Shown: positions 27,503-36,286, counted from the stretch's first letter. The stretch: DNA of 64,000 nt from Rhizobium ecuadorense (GCF_001187535.1 NZ_LFIO01000381.1:293913-357912), one strand, 5' to 3'. Made by a program: numbers and translations. Notes: generated from the letters alone by a model not told the origin.

Positions 27503-28654
27503 TTGAACGCCGAGAATCGCAACATTGCCTCACTAGATGTGGACGACCAGTCCGATGGTTCGGGGCAGCATGTGCGTCTTAAGGGCAACTGGCGCAGCGC
27601 CTATGTGCATTTCGTGCTGCGCGACTTCGAGAAGCTGCTGCATCAGAAGGCCGGTGACCTGACGGTCGATCTCTCCGACATTACCGATATCGATACCGCC
27701 GGGATCTGGCTGCTGTGCCGGCTGAAAAAGGAAGAGGAGGCGGCCGGTCGGACCGTCCGCTTCCAAGGCACCAATCCGCATATCGACGAAATGCTGGCGA
27801 TGTTTTCCGAGGAGCCGGCCAAATCGGAGCCGGAGCAGAAGGAAAAGGTTTCGATTGCCGCGCGCATCCTCGCGCCTGTGGGCAAGATGACCTACGACGT
27901 CTGGGACAATTTTGCCGCCGCCATGTATATCCTCGGCTCGGCCGTGCGCGGCGCGCAGATGAAGTTCGGCCGCGGCAGCGGCGTTTCGCCGGCCTCGATC
28001 GTCAACCAGATCGACCATATGGGCGTTCGCGCCGTTCCGATCATCCTTCTGATGTCGTTTCTGATCGGAGCGATCATTGCCCAGCAGGGCGCCTTCCAGC
28101 TGCGCTACTTCGGTGCCGAGGTCTTCGTCGTCGACCTCGTCGGCATTCTGCAATTGCGCGAGATCGGCGTGCTGTTGACCGCGATCATGATCGCCGGCCG
28201 TTCGGGCAGCGCGATCACCGCCGAAATCGGCTCGATGAAGATGCGCGAGGAGATCGACGCGCTGAAGGTGATGGGGCTGAACCCGATCGGCGTGCTGATC
28301 TTTCCGCGGCTGGTGGCGCTGACCATCGCGCTGCCGCTTTTGACGGTGCTGGCGAATTTCGCCTCGCTCGCCGGTGCGGCAGCCGTCGCCTGGGGTTATT
28401 CCGGCATCACCTTTGCCAACTTCCTGTCGCGTCTGCATGAGGCGGTAACGCTGTCGACGGTGCTCTCCGGCATGATCAAGGCGCCGTTCATGGCGCTGGT
28501 CATCGGCATCGTCGCCGCCGTCGAAGGGCTGAAGGTCGGCGGCAGCGCGGAATCGCTCGGCCAGCATGTGACCGCCGCGGTGGTGAAGGCGATTTTCGTC
28601 GTCATCCTGATGGACGGGCTTTTTGCGATGTTTTATGCAGCGATCGACTTCTAG
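27503..28654 (+). CDS. mlaE: Mla-type lipid ABC permease with fused STAS domain
   Basis: A 383-residue inner-membrane permease of the MlaE family (retrograde phospholipid transport for outer-membrane asymmetry). Residues about 20-110 form a STAS domain (LTVDLSDITDIDTAGIWLLCRL), equal to the separate MlaB protein of E. coli but fused here. The permease follows from about 140, with five or so helices and the family motif REIGVLLTAIMIAGRSGSAITAEIGSMKMREEIDAL. The start looks like a TTG at 27503 with AGAAG upstream; a GTG 12 codons on is an alternative. First gene of a four-gene operon. Confidence 0.93.
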   Translation: MNAENRNIASLDVDDQSDGSGQHVRLKGNWRSAYVHFVLRDFEKLLHQKAGDLTVDLSDITDIDTAGIWLLCRLKKEEEAAGRTVRFQGTNPHIDEMLAMFSEEPAKSEPEQKEKVSIAARILAPVGKMTYDVWDNFAAAMYILGSAVRGAQMKFGRGSGVSPASIVNQIDHMGVRAVPIILLMSFLIGAIIAQQGAFQLRYFGAEVFVVDLVGILQLREIGVLLTAIMIAGRSGSAITAEIGSMKMREEIDALKVMGLNPIGVLIFPRLVALTIALPLLTVLANFASLAGAAAVAWGYSGITFANFLSRLHEAVTLSTVLSGMIKAPFMALVIGIVAAVEGLKVGGSAESLGQHVTAAVVKAIFVVILMDGLFAMFYAAIDF

Positions 28655-28655
28655 C

Positions 28656-29498
28656 ATGGCGAATCGCGTGGACGAGAAACCGATCGATACGGAAGACAGG
28701 AACGAGAGGGACATCGTGCTCTCGGCGCGCGACGTCACCGTCGGCTTCGGCTCCAAGGTCGTTCTCGACAATCTCAACCTCGATATCTATCGCGGTGAGA
28801 TCCTCGGTTTCGTCGGCGCATCGGGCACCGGCAAATCGGTGTTGATGCGCACCGTGCTCCGGCTGCTGCCGCGCCGCTCCGGCACGATCAAGATCCTCGG
28901 CCAGGATTTCGACGAGCTCGACGAGCCGCAGCGCAACGCGCTCGACATGCGGCTCGGCGTGCTGTTTCAGCAGGGAGCGCTGTTTTCGTCGCTGACGGTC
29001 AAGGAAAACATCCAGGTGCCGATGCGCGAATATCTCGACCTGCCGCGCTCGCTGATGGACGAATTGGCGCATCTGAAGATCCGCATGGTCGGGCTTGCCG
29101 CTGATGCCGCCGACAAATACCCGTCCGAACTGTCCGGCGGCATGATCAAGCGCGCAGCCCTTGCCCGGGCGCTCTCACTCGATCCCGAACTCGTCTTCCT
29201 GGACGAACCGACCTCTGGTCTCGACCCGATCGGCGCGGCCGAATTCGATGACCTGATCGCCAACCTGCGTGATAGTCTGGGACTGACCGTGTATATGGTG
29301 ACGCATGACCTCGACAGCCTGTTTTCGGTCTGCGACCGTATTGCCGTGCTCGGAAAGAAACGGGTAATGGTGGAAGGCACAATCGACGACATGCTGGCCT
29401 ATGACGATCCGTGGGTGCGGGCCTATTTCAAGGGTAAGCGGGCGCGCTCGATCGTGCCGCAGAATGATGGCGCGCGGCACGGCAGCAGCGGGAAGTGA
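28656..29498 (+). CDS. mlaF: Mla-type lipid ABC transporter ATPase
   Basis: A 280-residue ABC ATPase energising the MlaE permease. Walker A GASGTGKS near 61-68, Q-loop GVLFQQGALFSSLTV, signature LSGGM, Walker B LVFLDEPTSGLDP and switch histidine TH(DL) are all present. The start is the ATG one base after the mlaE stop; an in-frame ATG upstream would overlap mlaE by about 30 bases. Translational coupling with mlaE is likely since no separate ribosome binding site stands out. A basic C-terminal tail (GKRARSIV...) follows. Confidence 0.94.
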   Translation: MANRVDEKPIDTEDRNERDIVLSARDVTVGFGSKVVLDNLNLDIYRGEILGFVGASGTGKSVLMRTVLRLLPRRSGTIKILGQDFDELDEPQRNALDMRLGVLFQQGALFSSLTVKENIQVPMREYLDLPRSLMDELAHLKIRMVGLAADAADKYPSELSGGMIKRAALARALSLDPELVFLDEPTSGLDPIGAAEFDDLIANLRDSLGLTVYMVTHDLDSLFSVCDRIAVLGKKRVMVEGTIDDMLAYDDPWVRAYFKGKRARSIVPQNDGARHGSSGK

Positions 29499-29506
29499 CC
29501 GGATAA

Positions 29507-30877
29507 ATGGAAACCAAAGCCAATTACACGATTGTCGGTTTTTTCACGGTGCTGGTGATCGCGGCGGCCTTCGGCTTCGTCTACTGGATGGCCGAATATG
29601 GCCGCGGCGGCCCGATGACAGAGCTGATCGTGCGTATTCCGGGCTCGGCCAACGGCCTCAGCGTCGGCTCGCCGGTACGTTTCAACGGCATTCAGATCGG
29701 CTCGGTGCAGACGCTGTCGATCGATGCCGACGATCCGCAATATTCGCTGGCTTTCACCCAGGTGCGCACCGATGCGCCGATCTACCCCTCGACCAAGGCC
29801 GCCCTTGAAATCCAAGGCCTGACGGGAGCCGCCTACATCGAACTGTCCGGCGGCCGCAAGGGTGAGGAAAGCATCCTCCAGCACGCGATCGACAACGGCA
29901 AACGCGCCGTCATCGTCGCCGACCAGTCGAGCGTCACCAATCTTCTCGCCACCGCCGACAAGATCCTCGATCGCGCCAACGACGCGGTCGGCGAACTTCA
30001 GGGATTCATCGAAGATTCACGCGCGCCCCTGACCCAGACGTTCAAGAATGCCGAGACCTTCTCGGATGCGCTTGCCAAGAACTCCGGCAATATCGATGCC
30101 TTCCTGCAGAGCGTCGGTGAGCTTTCGAATACGGTCAAGGCGGTTTCGGGCCGTGTCGATTCGACGCTTCAAGCGGTGGAGTCGCTGGTCAAGGCGGTCG
30201 ACGCGCAGAAGATCGACAACATCGTTTCCAACGCCGAGAAGATCACCGCCAATGTCGCCGATGCCTCCGGTGACCTCAAGGGGGCGATCCAGAAGTTCGA
30301 CCAGACGGCCACCACCTTCAACGATTTCGGCAAACAGGCCCAGGCGACGCTCGACCGCGTCGACACGCTCGTCGCCCAGATCGACCCCACCAAGGTGAAG
30401 GGCTCTGTCGACGACATCGCGCAGGCAACCAAGGATGCACGTGCCGCGGTCGCCTCGATCCGCGATGTCGCCAACACGGTTTCGTCGCGCCAGAAAGATA
30501 TCGACCAGACGATTCAGGACGTCTCGCAGCTTGCCAACAAGCTGAATTCGGCCTCGACCCGCATCGACGGCATCCTTATCAAAGTCGACGCGTTGCTCGG
30601 AACCGACAATACGCAATCGATGTTCGCTCAAGCGCGCGAGACGCTGGAATCCTTCAAGAAGGTCGCCGACAACCTGAATGCGCGCATCGGGCCTATCGCC
30701 GACAATCTGCAGAAATTCTCCAGCGGCGGCTTGCGCGACGTGCAGACGCTCGTCAACGACATGCGTGGAACCGTGAATAATCTGAACGATACGATCACCA
30801 ACTTCGACCGCAATCCGCAACGCCTGATCTTCGGCGGGGACACGGTCAAGCAATATGACGGCCGGACGCGGCGTTAA
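29507..30877 (+). CDS. mlaD: MCE-domain lipid-binding protein (MlaD-like, long)
   Basis: A 456-residue protein with an N-terminal membrane anchor (TIVGFFTVLVIAAAFGFVYWM), an MCE domain at about 38-120 (IPGSANGLSVGSPVRFNGIQIGSV...LEIQGLTGAAYIELSGG), and a long helical region to the C-terminus rich in regular Ala/Asp/Val/Leu. E. coli MlaD is only about 180 residues, so the extra 280 residues may form a needle-like helical tube across the periplasm, as in PqiB and YebT (inference). Eight bases after mlaF; third gene of the operon. Confidence 0.92.
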   Translation: METKANYTIVGFFTVLVIAAAFGFVYWMAEYGRGGPMTELIVRIPGSANGLSVGSPVRFNGIQIGSVQTLSIDADDPQYSLAFTQVRTDAPIYPSTKAALEIQGLTGAAYIELSGGRKGEESILQHAIDNGKRAVIVADQSSVTNLLATADKILDRANDAVGELQGFIEDSRAPLTQTFKNAETFSDALAKNSGNIDAFLQSVGELSNTVKAVSGRVDSTLQAVESLVKAVDAQKIDNIVSNAEKITANVADASGDLKGAIQKFDQTATTFNDFGKQAQATLDRVDTLVAQIDPTKVKGSVDDIAQATKDARAAVASIRDVANTVSSRQKDIDQTIQDVSQLANKLNSASTRIDGILIKVDALLGTDNTQSMFAQARETLESFKKVADNLNARIGPIADNLQKFSSGGLRDVQTLVNDMRGTVNNLNDTITNFDRNPQRLIFGGDTVKQYDGRTRR

Positions 30878-30901
30878 CTGGGAAGTCAGGGGTAGCCTAA
30901 T

Positions 30902-31513
30902 ATGGTCGCATCGCATCTGTTGTCGCGCCGTTCTTGGATCAGGGGAACGGTGATCGCGCTGCCGCTGACGGCGCTGATCCTTTCCGGGTGCGGCACCGCG
31001 GCCAAGAACGATACCTATGACCTGTCCGCCGCAGTCGACGGCGACGGACCTGCGGCCAAATCCCGCCAGATCCTGATCGCATCACCAACGGCGCTGAGTG
31101 CGCTCGGCAGCGAGCAGATCGTCATCCGCGTATCGTCTTCGGAAATCCAGTATCTCTCGAAGGCGCAATGGGGCGACAAGCTGCCACGCATGGTGCAGTC
31201 GAAGCTGGTGGAAGCCTTCGAGAACTCCGGCAAGCTCGGTGGCGTCGGCATGCCGGGGCAGGGACTGGCGATCGATTATCAGGTCGTCACCGATATCCGC
31301 TCCTTCGAGATCGACGCTTCGAACGGCAACCAGGCGGTGGTCGAAATTTCCGCCAAGATTCTCAACGACCGCAACGGCTCGGTGCGCGCCCAGAAGGTGT
31401 TCCGCGCCATGGCGCCGGCCGGTGGCGACAATGCCGGCTTCGTCAAGGGCCTCGACCGCGCCTTCTCCACGGTGGCCTCCGAGATCGTCAACTGGACGCT
31501 GCGCTCAATCTGA
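30902..31513 (+). CDS. ABC-type transport auxiliary lipoprotein (PqiC/YmbA-like)
   Basis: A 203-residue lipoprotein; the signal peptide ends in the lipobox LILSGC. The rest resembles the ABC-type transport auxiliary (PqiC/YmbA) fold: YDLSAAVDG, ILIASPTALSALGSEQIVIRVSSSEIQYLSKAQWGDKLPRMVQSKLVEAFENSG is characteristic. Likely sits in the outer membrane and serves as the docking point for the MCE protein encoded just upstream (24-base gap). It completes an mlaE-mlaF-mlaD-lipoprotein operon. No MlaC-like soluble carrier is present. Confidence 0.88.
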   Translation: MVASHLLSRRSWIRGTVIALPLTALILSGCGTAAKNDTYDLSAAVDGDGPAAKSRQILIASPTALSALGSEQIVIRVSSSEIQYLSKAQWGDKLPRMVQSKLVEAFENSGKLGGVGMPGQGLAIDYQVVTDIRSFEIDASNGNQAVVEISAKILNDRNGSVRAQKVFRAMAPAGGDNAGFVKGLDRAFSTVASEIVNWTLRSI

Positions 31514-31660
31514 GATGGCCTTTGGCGGCGGCTGCGTCGACATCGAGAGTTGCCGATTCTGAAAAATATTTGGTCCCATGAGGCTGGGGCTGCCATCGTA
31601 TTCAATTTCTTCACGAATTTGTGGAACGCATCATGTTATCGCTGTCAGGAGGCACACTGC

Positions 31661-32914
31661 ATGGTGGTCGCACGCGTATTCGGAAAATCGTCGTCGGAAG
31701 CGATCCAGCGTGAAAACGACCGTTTGGCTGCGCTGCAGCAACTCGATCTCCTCGACACGCCGAGGGACGAAGGCTTCGAGCGGATCGTCCGCCTGATAAA
31801 GCAGATATTTTCCATTGATATCGGCATCGTATCCCTGATCGATGGGCACCGGCAGTGGTACAAGGCCTGTTCCGGCCTTGCAGCCGATGAGGTGTCGCTC
31901 GAGGACACGTTCTGCCGCTGCGTCGTGGATTGCGACGAACCTGTTATCGTGCAGGATGCCACCAAGGATGCGCGCTTTTCAAAACATTCCGCAGTGACGG
32001 GCGAGGACCATATCCGCTTTTACGCCGGCGTGCCGTTGAGAACGAAAGCCGGGCACATGATCGGCACGGTCTGCGCGATCGATCGCCGGCCAAGATCGTT
32101 CGGCAGCAGAGACCTTGCCATTCTCAAGGAATTGGCGGGGGCGGCGATGGACCGTCTCGAACTCGTGCAGTCGGCCGCCACCGACAGCCTGACGGAGGCG
32201 ATGACGCGGCGCGCTTTCAAGCAGGAAGCGGATCAGCTGATTTCGATTTCTTTGCGGCACCAGCATGACCTGTCCTGCATCGTCTTCGATATCGACCATT
32301 TCAAGCAGGTGAACGACAGGCATGGGCACGCCGCCGGGGACGAGGTTCTCAAGGCGGTAGCATCGATCTGTAAGGCGACCCTTCGCGCCGGCGATCTTTT
32401 CGGGCGTATCGGAGGCGAAGAATTCGCCGTCGTCCTGCCGCATGTCGATCGGGAAGGGGCTATCGCCGTCGCCGAAAAGCTCAGGGCCGCCATCGCCTCG
32501 CAGCCGATCCGCGGCGATCATGGCGTCCTGCATGTCACGGCGAGCTTGGGAAGCTCGGCGCTCTCGATCGTCAGCAAGGACATCGAGACCCTGCTGGCCC
32601 AGGCGGATGCTGCGATGTATCAGGCCAAACACGGCGGCCGGAACCGCTGCGTATCATGGAGTTCGATTCATGCCGACCATGCGATCGGCGCTCGGCGACG
32701 GGTGCTGAAGGCAGGTTCGATCCTCTTCAATGATCGGCGCTCGACCATCGACTGCACCGTCAAATCCATCGGCTCGGAAAGCGCCGGCATTTCGGTTTCG
32801 AATTCGGCCGGCATTCCTTCCGAGTTCATTCTTGCCATCAAAGGAGAAGCATTCGAAACGAATTGCAAGGTGATCGCCCAGGACCGGCAGCACCTGGAAG
32901 TGGCTTTCAGATAG
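31661..32914 (+). CDS. GAF-GGDEF diguanylate cyclase with PilZ-like tail
   Basis: A 417-residue cytosolic signalling protein. A GAF domain spans about 36-170. A GGDEF domain follows (about 175-335) with active-site GGEEF at 251-255 and an inhibitory site RAGD at 242-245, exactly five residues before it, so it should make cyclic di-GMP with product inhibition. The last 70 residues look like a PilZ domain (ARRRVLKAGSILFND...IDCTVKSI...LEVAF), but the usual second motif (D/N-x-S-x-x-G) reads SESAG and may be degenerate. Start ATG after GGAGG; a longer frame upstream is not needed. Convergent with the carboxypeptidase gene, 12 bases apart. Confidence 0.92.
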   Translation: MVVARVFGKSSSEAIQRENDRLAALQQLDLLDTPRDEGFERIVRLIKQIFSIDIGIVSLIDGHRQWYKACSGLAADEVSLEDTFCRCVVDCDEPVIVQDATKDARFSKHSAVTGEDHIRFYAGVPLRTKAGHMIGTVCAIDRRPRSFGSRDLAILKELAGAAMDRLELVQSAATDSLTEAMTRRAFKQEADQLISISLRHQHDLSCIVFDIDHFKQVNDRHGHAAGDEVLKAVASICKATLRAGDLFGRIGGEEFAVVLPHVDREGAIAVAEKLRAAIASQPIRGDHGVLHVTASLGSSALSIVSKDIETLLAQADAAMYQAKHGGRNRCVSWSSIHADHAIGARRRVLKAGSILFNDRRSTIDCTVKSIGSESAGISVSNSAGIPSEFILAIKGEAFETNCKVIAQDRQHLEVAFR

Positions 32915-32926
32915 ACAGGATACAGC

Positions 32927-33802
32927 CTACTTCGTCGGCTGCGCATCCGTCATCGTCGCTCCCGGCTGTTTGCCTGGTGTCGTGGATGCCGTGGCGGTCG
33001 AGGACGACGGAAGCGTGCTATCCAGCAGGCCTGCCATCTTGTCATCGCGCAAGCTTGCAGTCTTCTCGCCCATGACGACGCCGACGACGCGGCGGCCATC
33101 CTTCAGCGCCGACGTCACGACATTGTAGCCGGATGCATCGGTATAGCCGGTCTTGATGCCGTCGACGCCGTCATAGCGATACATCAGATTGTTGTGACCG
33201 CGCAGCTTCATGCCGCGAAACTGGAAGCCGCGCATGGAGAAGAGCTTGAACTCCTCGGGAAAGTCCCGCATCAGCGAGAGGCCGAGGGTCGCCATATCAC
33301 GCGCCGAGGTGACCTGTTCGGGATCGGGAAGGCCCGAGGGATTCTTGAAGACCGTGTTCGACATGCCGAGTTGCCGTGCCTTGTCGGTCATCGCCTTGGC
33401 GAAGGTCTGTTCGGAGCCGCCGAGCTGTTCGGCGATCGCCACGGCAGAGTCGTTGGCAGACAGGACGACGATGCTTTCGACCGCTTCGCGCAGCGTTACC
33501 TGGCGGCCGGCGCCGACGGCGAGCTTGAAGGGCTCCTTGCTCTCGGCATTTTCCGACATGGTCAGTTTCTGGTCCCAGCTGAGACGCCCCTCATGCAGGG
33601 CCTCGAAGGCGAGATAGAGCGTCATCATCTTGGTCAGCGACGCCGGATAGTTCAGATCGTCCTGATTGGAGGCTTCGAGAACCTGACCGGACTGCGCATC
33701 GACGACGAAGCTTGCCTGGCCGGCTTGAGCCTGGGTGAATGCGCCCACCAGCACGGCGGAAGAGAGCGCGGTGGCAAGGAGCCGGGAGGTCGTCTTGGTC
33801 AT
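32927..33802 (-). CDS. D-alanyl-D-alanine carboxypeptidase (short form)
   Basis: A 291-residue penicillin-binding serine peptidase that trims the terminal D-Ala from peptidoglycan stems in the periplasm. Signal peptide to about residue 27 (ending QAQA). The three active-site motifs are intact: S55-L-T-K58, S115-A-N117 and K217-T-G219. It ends soon after the catalytic domain with a Ser/Thr/Pro-rich tail. The second domain and amphipathic anchor helix of PBP5/6 are missing, so it is probably soluble in the periplasm. Start at the ATG giving MTKTTSRLLATALS. Confidence 0.92.
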   Translation of the reverse strand: MTKTTSRLLATALSSAVLVGAFTQAQAGQASFVVDAQSGQVLEASNQDDLNYPASLTKMMTLYLAFEALHEGRLSWDQKLTMSENAESKEPFKLAVGAGRQVTLREAVESIVVLSANDSAVAIAEQLGGSEQTFAKAMTDKARQLGMSNTVFKNPSGLPDPEQVTSARDMATLGLSLMRDFPEEFKLFSMRGFQFRGMKLRGHNNLMYRYDGVDGIKTGYTDASGYNVVTSALKDGRRVVGVVMGEKTASLRDDKMAGLLDSTLPSSSTATASTTPGKQPGATMTDAQPTK

Positions 33803-34101
33803 CGATGTTACTGTCTCTGTCGTTGAACGGAGGGGAGCCGTTGGCTAAACGCAAGCGGATCGAGAAAGTTTGTGACAAAATGAAGGACAGGCAGCAATTA
33901 AAAAGCCCCATCCACAGCTGATTCATTTTGTCCCACCGTCTTGGGTTTTGACAATGGCGCGCGCGGCCCATAGAAAATTCATCATGAGCATGAAGCGCGC
34001 GCCTTTCTCCGGCCATTTCAGCACCTGCCTGCAGGTCGCGATTATGCGCGCTTTCGACGGACGAGGTCTCCGCGTCCTGCTGTGACGTTGGGCGCTCCAG
34101 G

Positions 34102-34122
34102 CGTCCAGCGCACGGCTGGACG
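34102..34122 (+). promoter_or_regulatory. perfect 8-bp hairpin upstream of synthetase-like gene
   Basis: CGTCCAGC-GCACG-GCTGGACG lies 47 bases before the GTG start of the synthetase-like gene, within a 367-base non-coding stretch (33803-34169). There is no T-run after it. The rest of the stretch shows no gene. It may be a leader structure controlling the next gene. Confidence 0.45.
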
Positions 34123-34169
34123 TAAAGCCCCTCACCACGTCTATCAAGGCTGCCAGGGAGACAGGCACC

Positions 34170-34916
34170 GTGCTCAATCTTTATCATGTCAATTCGCTCG
34201 TCCATTGGGAGGAGCGCGAGATCCATCTGCGCGATCATATGATCGGCTTCTTTTCGCAGGAGGTCGGCCGCTTTCTCAGATCGGTCAATCCGGCCTGGGA
34301 TGTCAGGAGGGTCGAGGCGCCGGCGCTGATGCCGCGGGCGCTGGTTTCCAACGCCTATTCGAACGCCGATATCTGGGTCCAGGAGCGGCTCTCCCCCGGC
34401 GATACCGCGCTGGTGCTGAGGCCGGAGACCACGCCGTCGACCTATGCCTACATGCAGCATATTCTCGGCAATCACTCGAAGACGCGGATGCCGCTCTGCG
34501 TCTGGCAAGCCGGCCGGTCCTATCGCCGCGAGCAGGAGCAGCCGACCAAACACATGCGGCTGAAGGAGTTCTGGCAGCTCGAATTCCAATGCGCCTTCAC
34601 CGCCGACAGCGGCAACGACTATCACGCCGCCTGCCTCGAACCGGTGCGTCGGATGATCGCTTCGCTCATCCATCTGCCGACGCGGATCGTGCCCTCCGAC
34701 CGGCTGCCCGCCTATTCCGAGGTGACGATGGATATCGAGGTCGACAATGGCGACAAGTGGATGGAGATCTGCTCGATCTCGCGGCGCACTGATTTTCCGC
34801 AGCGCTACCGGTCGCAACCGAAGGGACCGGCCATCGACCATGACGTCCTCGTGCTCGAAATCGCCATCGGCCTCGACCGTTGCATCTATAATTGGGGCAT
34901 AGCGGCCGATCGGTGA
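34170..34916 (+). CDS. orphan class II aminoacyl-tRNA synthetase-like catalytic domain
   Basis: A 248-residue protein resembling only the catalytic core of class IIa synthetases (glycyl/threonyl/prolyl group). Visible pieces are RPETTPS at 84-90, motif 2 from GRSYRREQEQ with the later LKEFWQLEFQ (about 115-140), and motif 3 LEIAIGLDR near 228-236. There is no anticodon-binding domain and no tRNA-recognition extension, and at 248 residues it is half the size of a true synthetase. It may charge a non-tRNA target, make a dipeptide or adenylated metabolite, or be regulatory; none can be decided. GTG start with GGGAG upstream. It has its own terminator, so it is monocistronic. Confidence 0.75.
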   Translation: MLNLYHVNSLVHWEEREIHLRDHMIGFFSQEVGRFLRSVNPAWDVRRVEAPALMPRALVSNAYSNADIWVQERLSPGDTALVLRPETTPSTYAYMQHILGNHSKTRMPLCVWQAGRSYRREQEQPTKHMRLKEFWQLEFQCAFTADSGNDYHAACLEPVRRMIASLIHLPTRIVPSDRLPAYSEVTMDIEVDNGDKWMEICSISRRTDFPQRYRSQPKGPAIDHDVLVLEIAIGLDRCIYNWGIAADR

Positions 34917-34925
34917 GAATGGGAG

Positions 34926-34953
34926 CCGGGATCGCGCTGCGGTCCCGGTTTTT
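34926..34953 (+). terminator. intrinsic terminator of synthetase-like gene
   Basis: CCGGGA (34926-34931) and TCCCGG (34943-34948), with internal CGC/GCG pairing between them, form a stem followed by five T residues, nine bases after the stop. Confidence 0.9.
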
Positions 34954-35081
34954 CATGCAACGGTGCGGTTGGACGCGAGCTGTGGTCGCTTGCCCGTCTT
35001 GAACGTTCGGGCGTCTCGTTGCTACGATTGCTGTATCTCCCTGGCCTGCCGTGCATTCCTTGAACAACAGTAGGAGAAACC

Positions 35082-35582
35082 ATGCTGATTATCTTTGGCG
35101 GTTTGCCGGGGTGCGGAAAAACGACTCTGGCCCGCGCGCTCGCGAAACGGCTGGGAGCCGTACATGTGAGGGTCGACACGATCGAGCAGGCGATCAGAGC
35201 CGCAGGTGACCCTTCAAGAGAGGTCGGTCCGGCAGGTTATGTCGTCGCCTATGGGGTTGCCGAGGACAATCTCACGCTCGGCAGCGTGGTGATCGCCGAC
35301 TCGGTCAATCCGCTTGAGATAACCCGCGACGCCTGGCTGGCGGTCGCGGCGCGGTCTGCGGTGACCGCGATCGAGGTCGAGGTGATCTGCTCCGACAAGA
35401 TCGAGCACCGCCGCCGGGCCGAGACGCGTAAAACCGACGTCGAAGGTCTTGTCAAACCGACGTGGCAGCAAATCGTCGAGCACGTCTATGAGGACTGGGG
35501 GCAGAGGCCGATCGTTGTCGATACGGCTGCGAAGAACGTGCAAGAGATCGTCGATGCGCTGATCGTCAGGCTGGGGAATTGA
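35082..35582 (+). CDS. small P-loop kinase-like protein
   Basis: A 166-residue P-loop protein (AAA_33/zeta-toxin-like kinase group). Walker A is GGLPGCGKTT at 6-15. RVDTIEQAIR follows like the substrate-binding D of small kinases, then VVIADSVNP as the Walker B strand and EHRRRAETRKTDVEGL as a lid with arginines. Such proteins phosphorylate small molecules (antibiotics, nucleosides, sugars); the substrate is unknown. No antitoxin-like partner gene is adjacent, so a toxin role is not supported. Start ATG with TAGGAG seven bases before. Preceded by the synthetase-like gene's terminator. Confidence 0.8.
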   Translation: MLIIFGGLPGCGKTTLARALAKRLGAVHVRVDTIEQAIRAAGDPSREVGPAGYVVAYGVAEDNLTLGSVVIADSVNPLEITRDAWLAVAARSAVTAIEVEVICSDKIEHRRRAETRKTDVEGLVKPTWQQIVEHVYEDWGQRPIVVDTAAKNVQEIVDALIVRLGN

Positions 35583-35624
35583 TCGCCCGCTTCCGGTTTG
35601 ATTTCAAGTCGGGCATGCAGAGTT

Positions 35625-36185
35625 TTAAGAGAAGGCGATGTTGGCGGCAGGGCGGATATCCACCGTCGCCTTGCCTGCATCGAAACCGTCGAGCGTTTCA
35701 TTGTGGTGGGCGACAATCTCGGAGAAGGTGAGGGTGGCTGTGTCGCCGGTGGTATGACCGTCGGCAATCAGCGTCACGTCGTATCCGAGCGACAGGGCGC
35801 GTCTGACCGTCGTGTCGACGCAGAATTGCGACATGCAGCCGCCGATGACGAGGTGGGTGACCGAGCGTTCGTCGAGGCGTTCGGCGAGGTCGGTCTCGAA
35901 GAAGGAGTCGGAGCTTTTCTTGCGCACGACGACCTCGCCTGGTCCCGGCGCAATCTCCCGCCGCAGCGCCCATCCTTCCGTGCCGACCGCCAGTCGATGG
36001 CCGCTATCGCCGTCATGTTGGACCAGCACGACCGGCGCGCCCGCCTGCCGGGCTTTTTCTTGAAGCGCGGCCAGCCGCGAGACGGTCTCGTCGAGTGCGC
36101 TATCAATCTGAGGCTGCCGCTCCGGTGAGGCTTTTCCGGAGAGGATCGCATTCTGCACGTCGATGATCAGAAGGGCCTGGGTCAT
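35625..36185 (-). CDS. isochorismatase-like cysteine hydrolase
   Basis: A 186-residue hydrolase of the isochorismatase/nicotinamidase superfamily. The catalytic triad is visible: D9 (LIIDVQN), K89/K90 (VVRKKSSDSFF) and C122 (GGCMSQFCVDTT), with the cis-peptide region VIGGC before it. Members hydrolyse amides such as nicotinamide or ureas; this one lacks clear nicotinamidase metal residues, so the substrate is open. Start at the ATG giving MTQALLIIDVQ; the open frame extends upstream by about 39 unlikely codons. Convergent with the P-loop gene. Confidence 0.87.
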   Translation of the reverse strand: MTQALLIIDVQNAILSGKASPERQPQIDSALDETVSRLAALQEKARQAGAPVVLVQHDGDSGHRLAVGTEGWALRREIAPGPGEVVVRKKSSDSFFETDLAERLDERSVTHLVIGGCMSQFCVDTTVRRALSLGYDVTLIADGHTTGDTATLTFSEIVAHHNETLDGFDAGKATVDIRPAANIAFS

Positions 36186-36286
36186 TCGGGGGAGGTTTTC
36201 CTTGCTTGTCGCCAGAGAGATCCTAATGCATGTCGCCCGGAAGTGTGCAGCGGTTCCGGAATAATGACATGCATAAAAACAAAGTA

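Noticed and set aside
33923..34177. 84-codon minus-strand frame upstream of the synthetase-like gene
   Set aside because: No ribosome site or similarity and it overlaps the leader hairpin and the start of the plus-strand gene.
35082..35582. P-loop protein as a zeta-type toxin
   Set aside because: No antitoxin-like gene adjoins it and the fold is shared with many small-molecule kinases.
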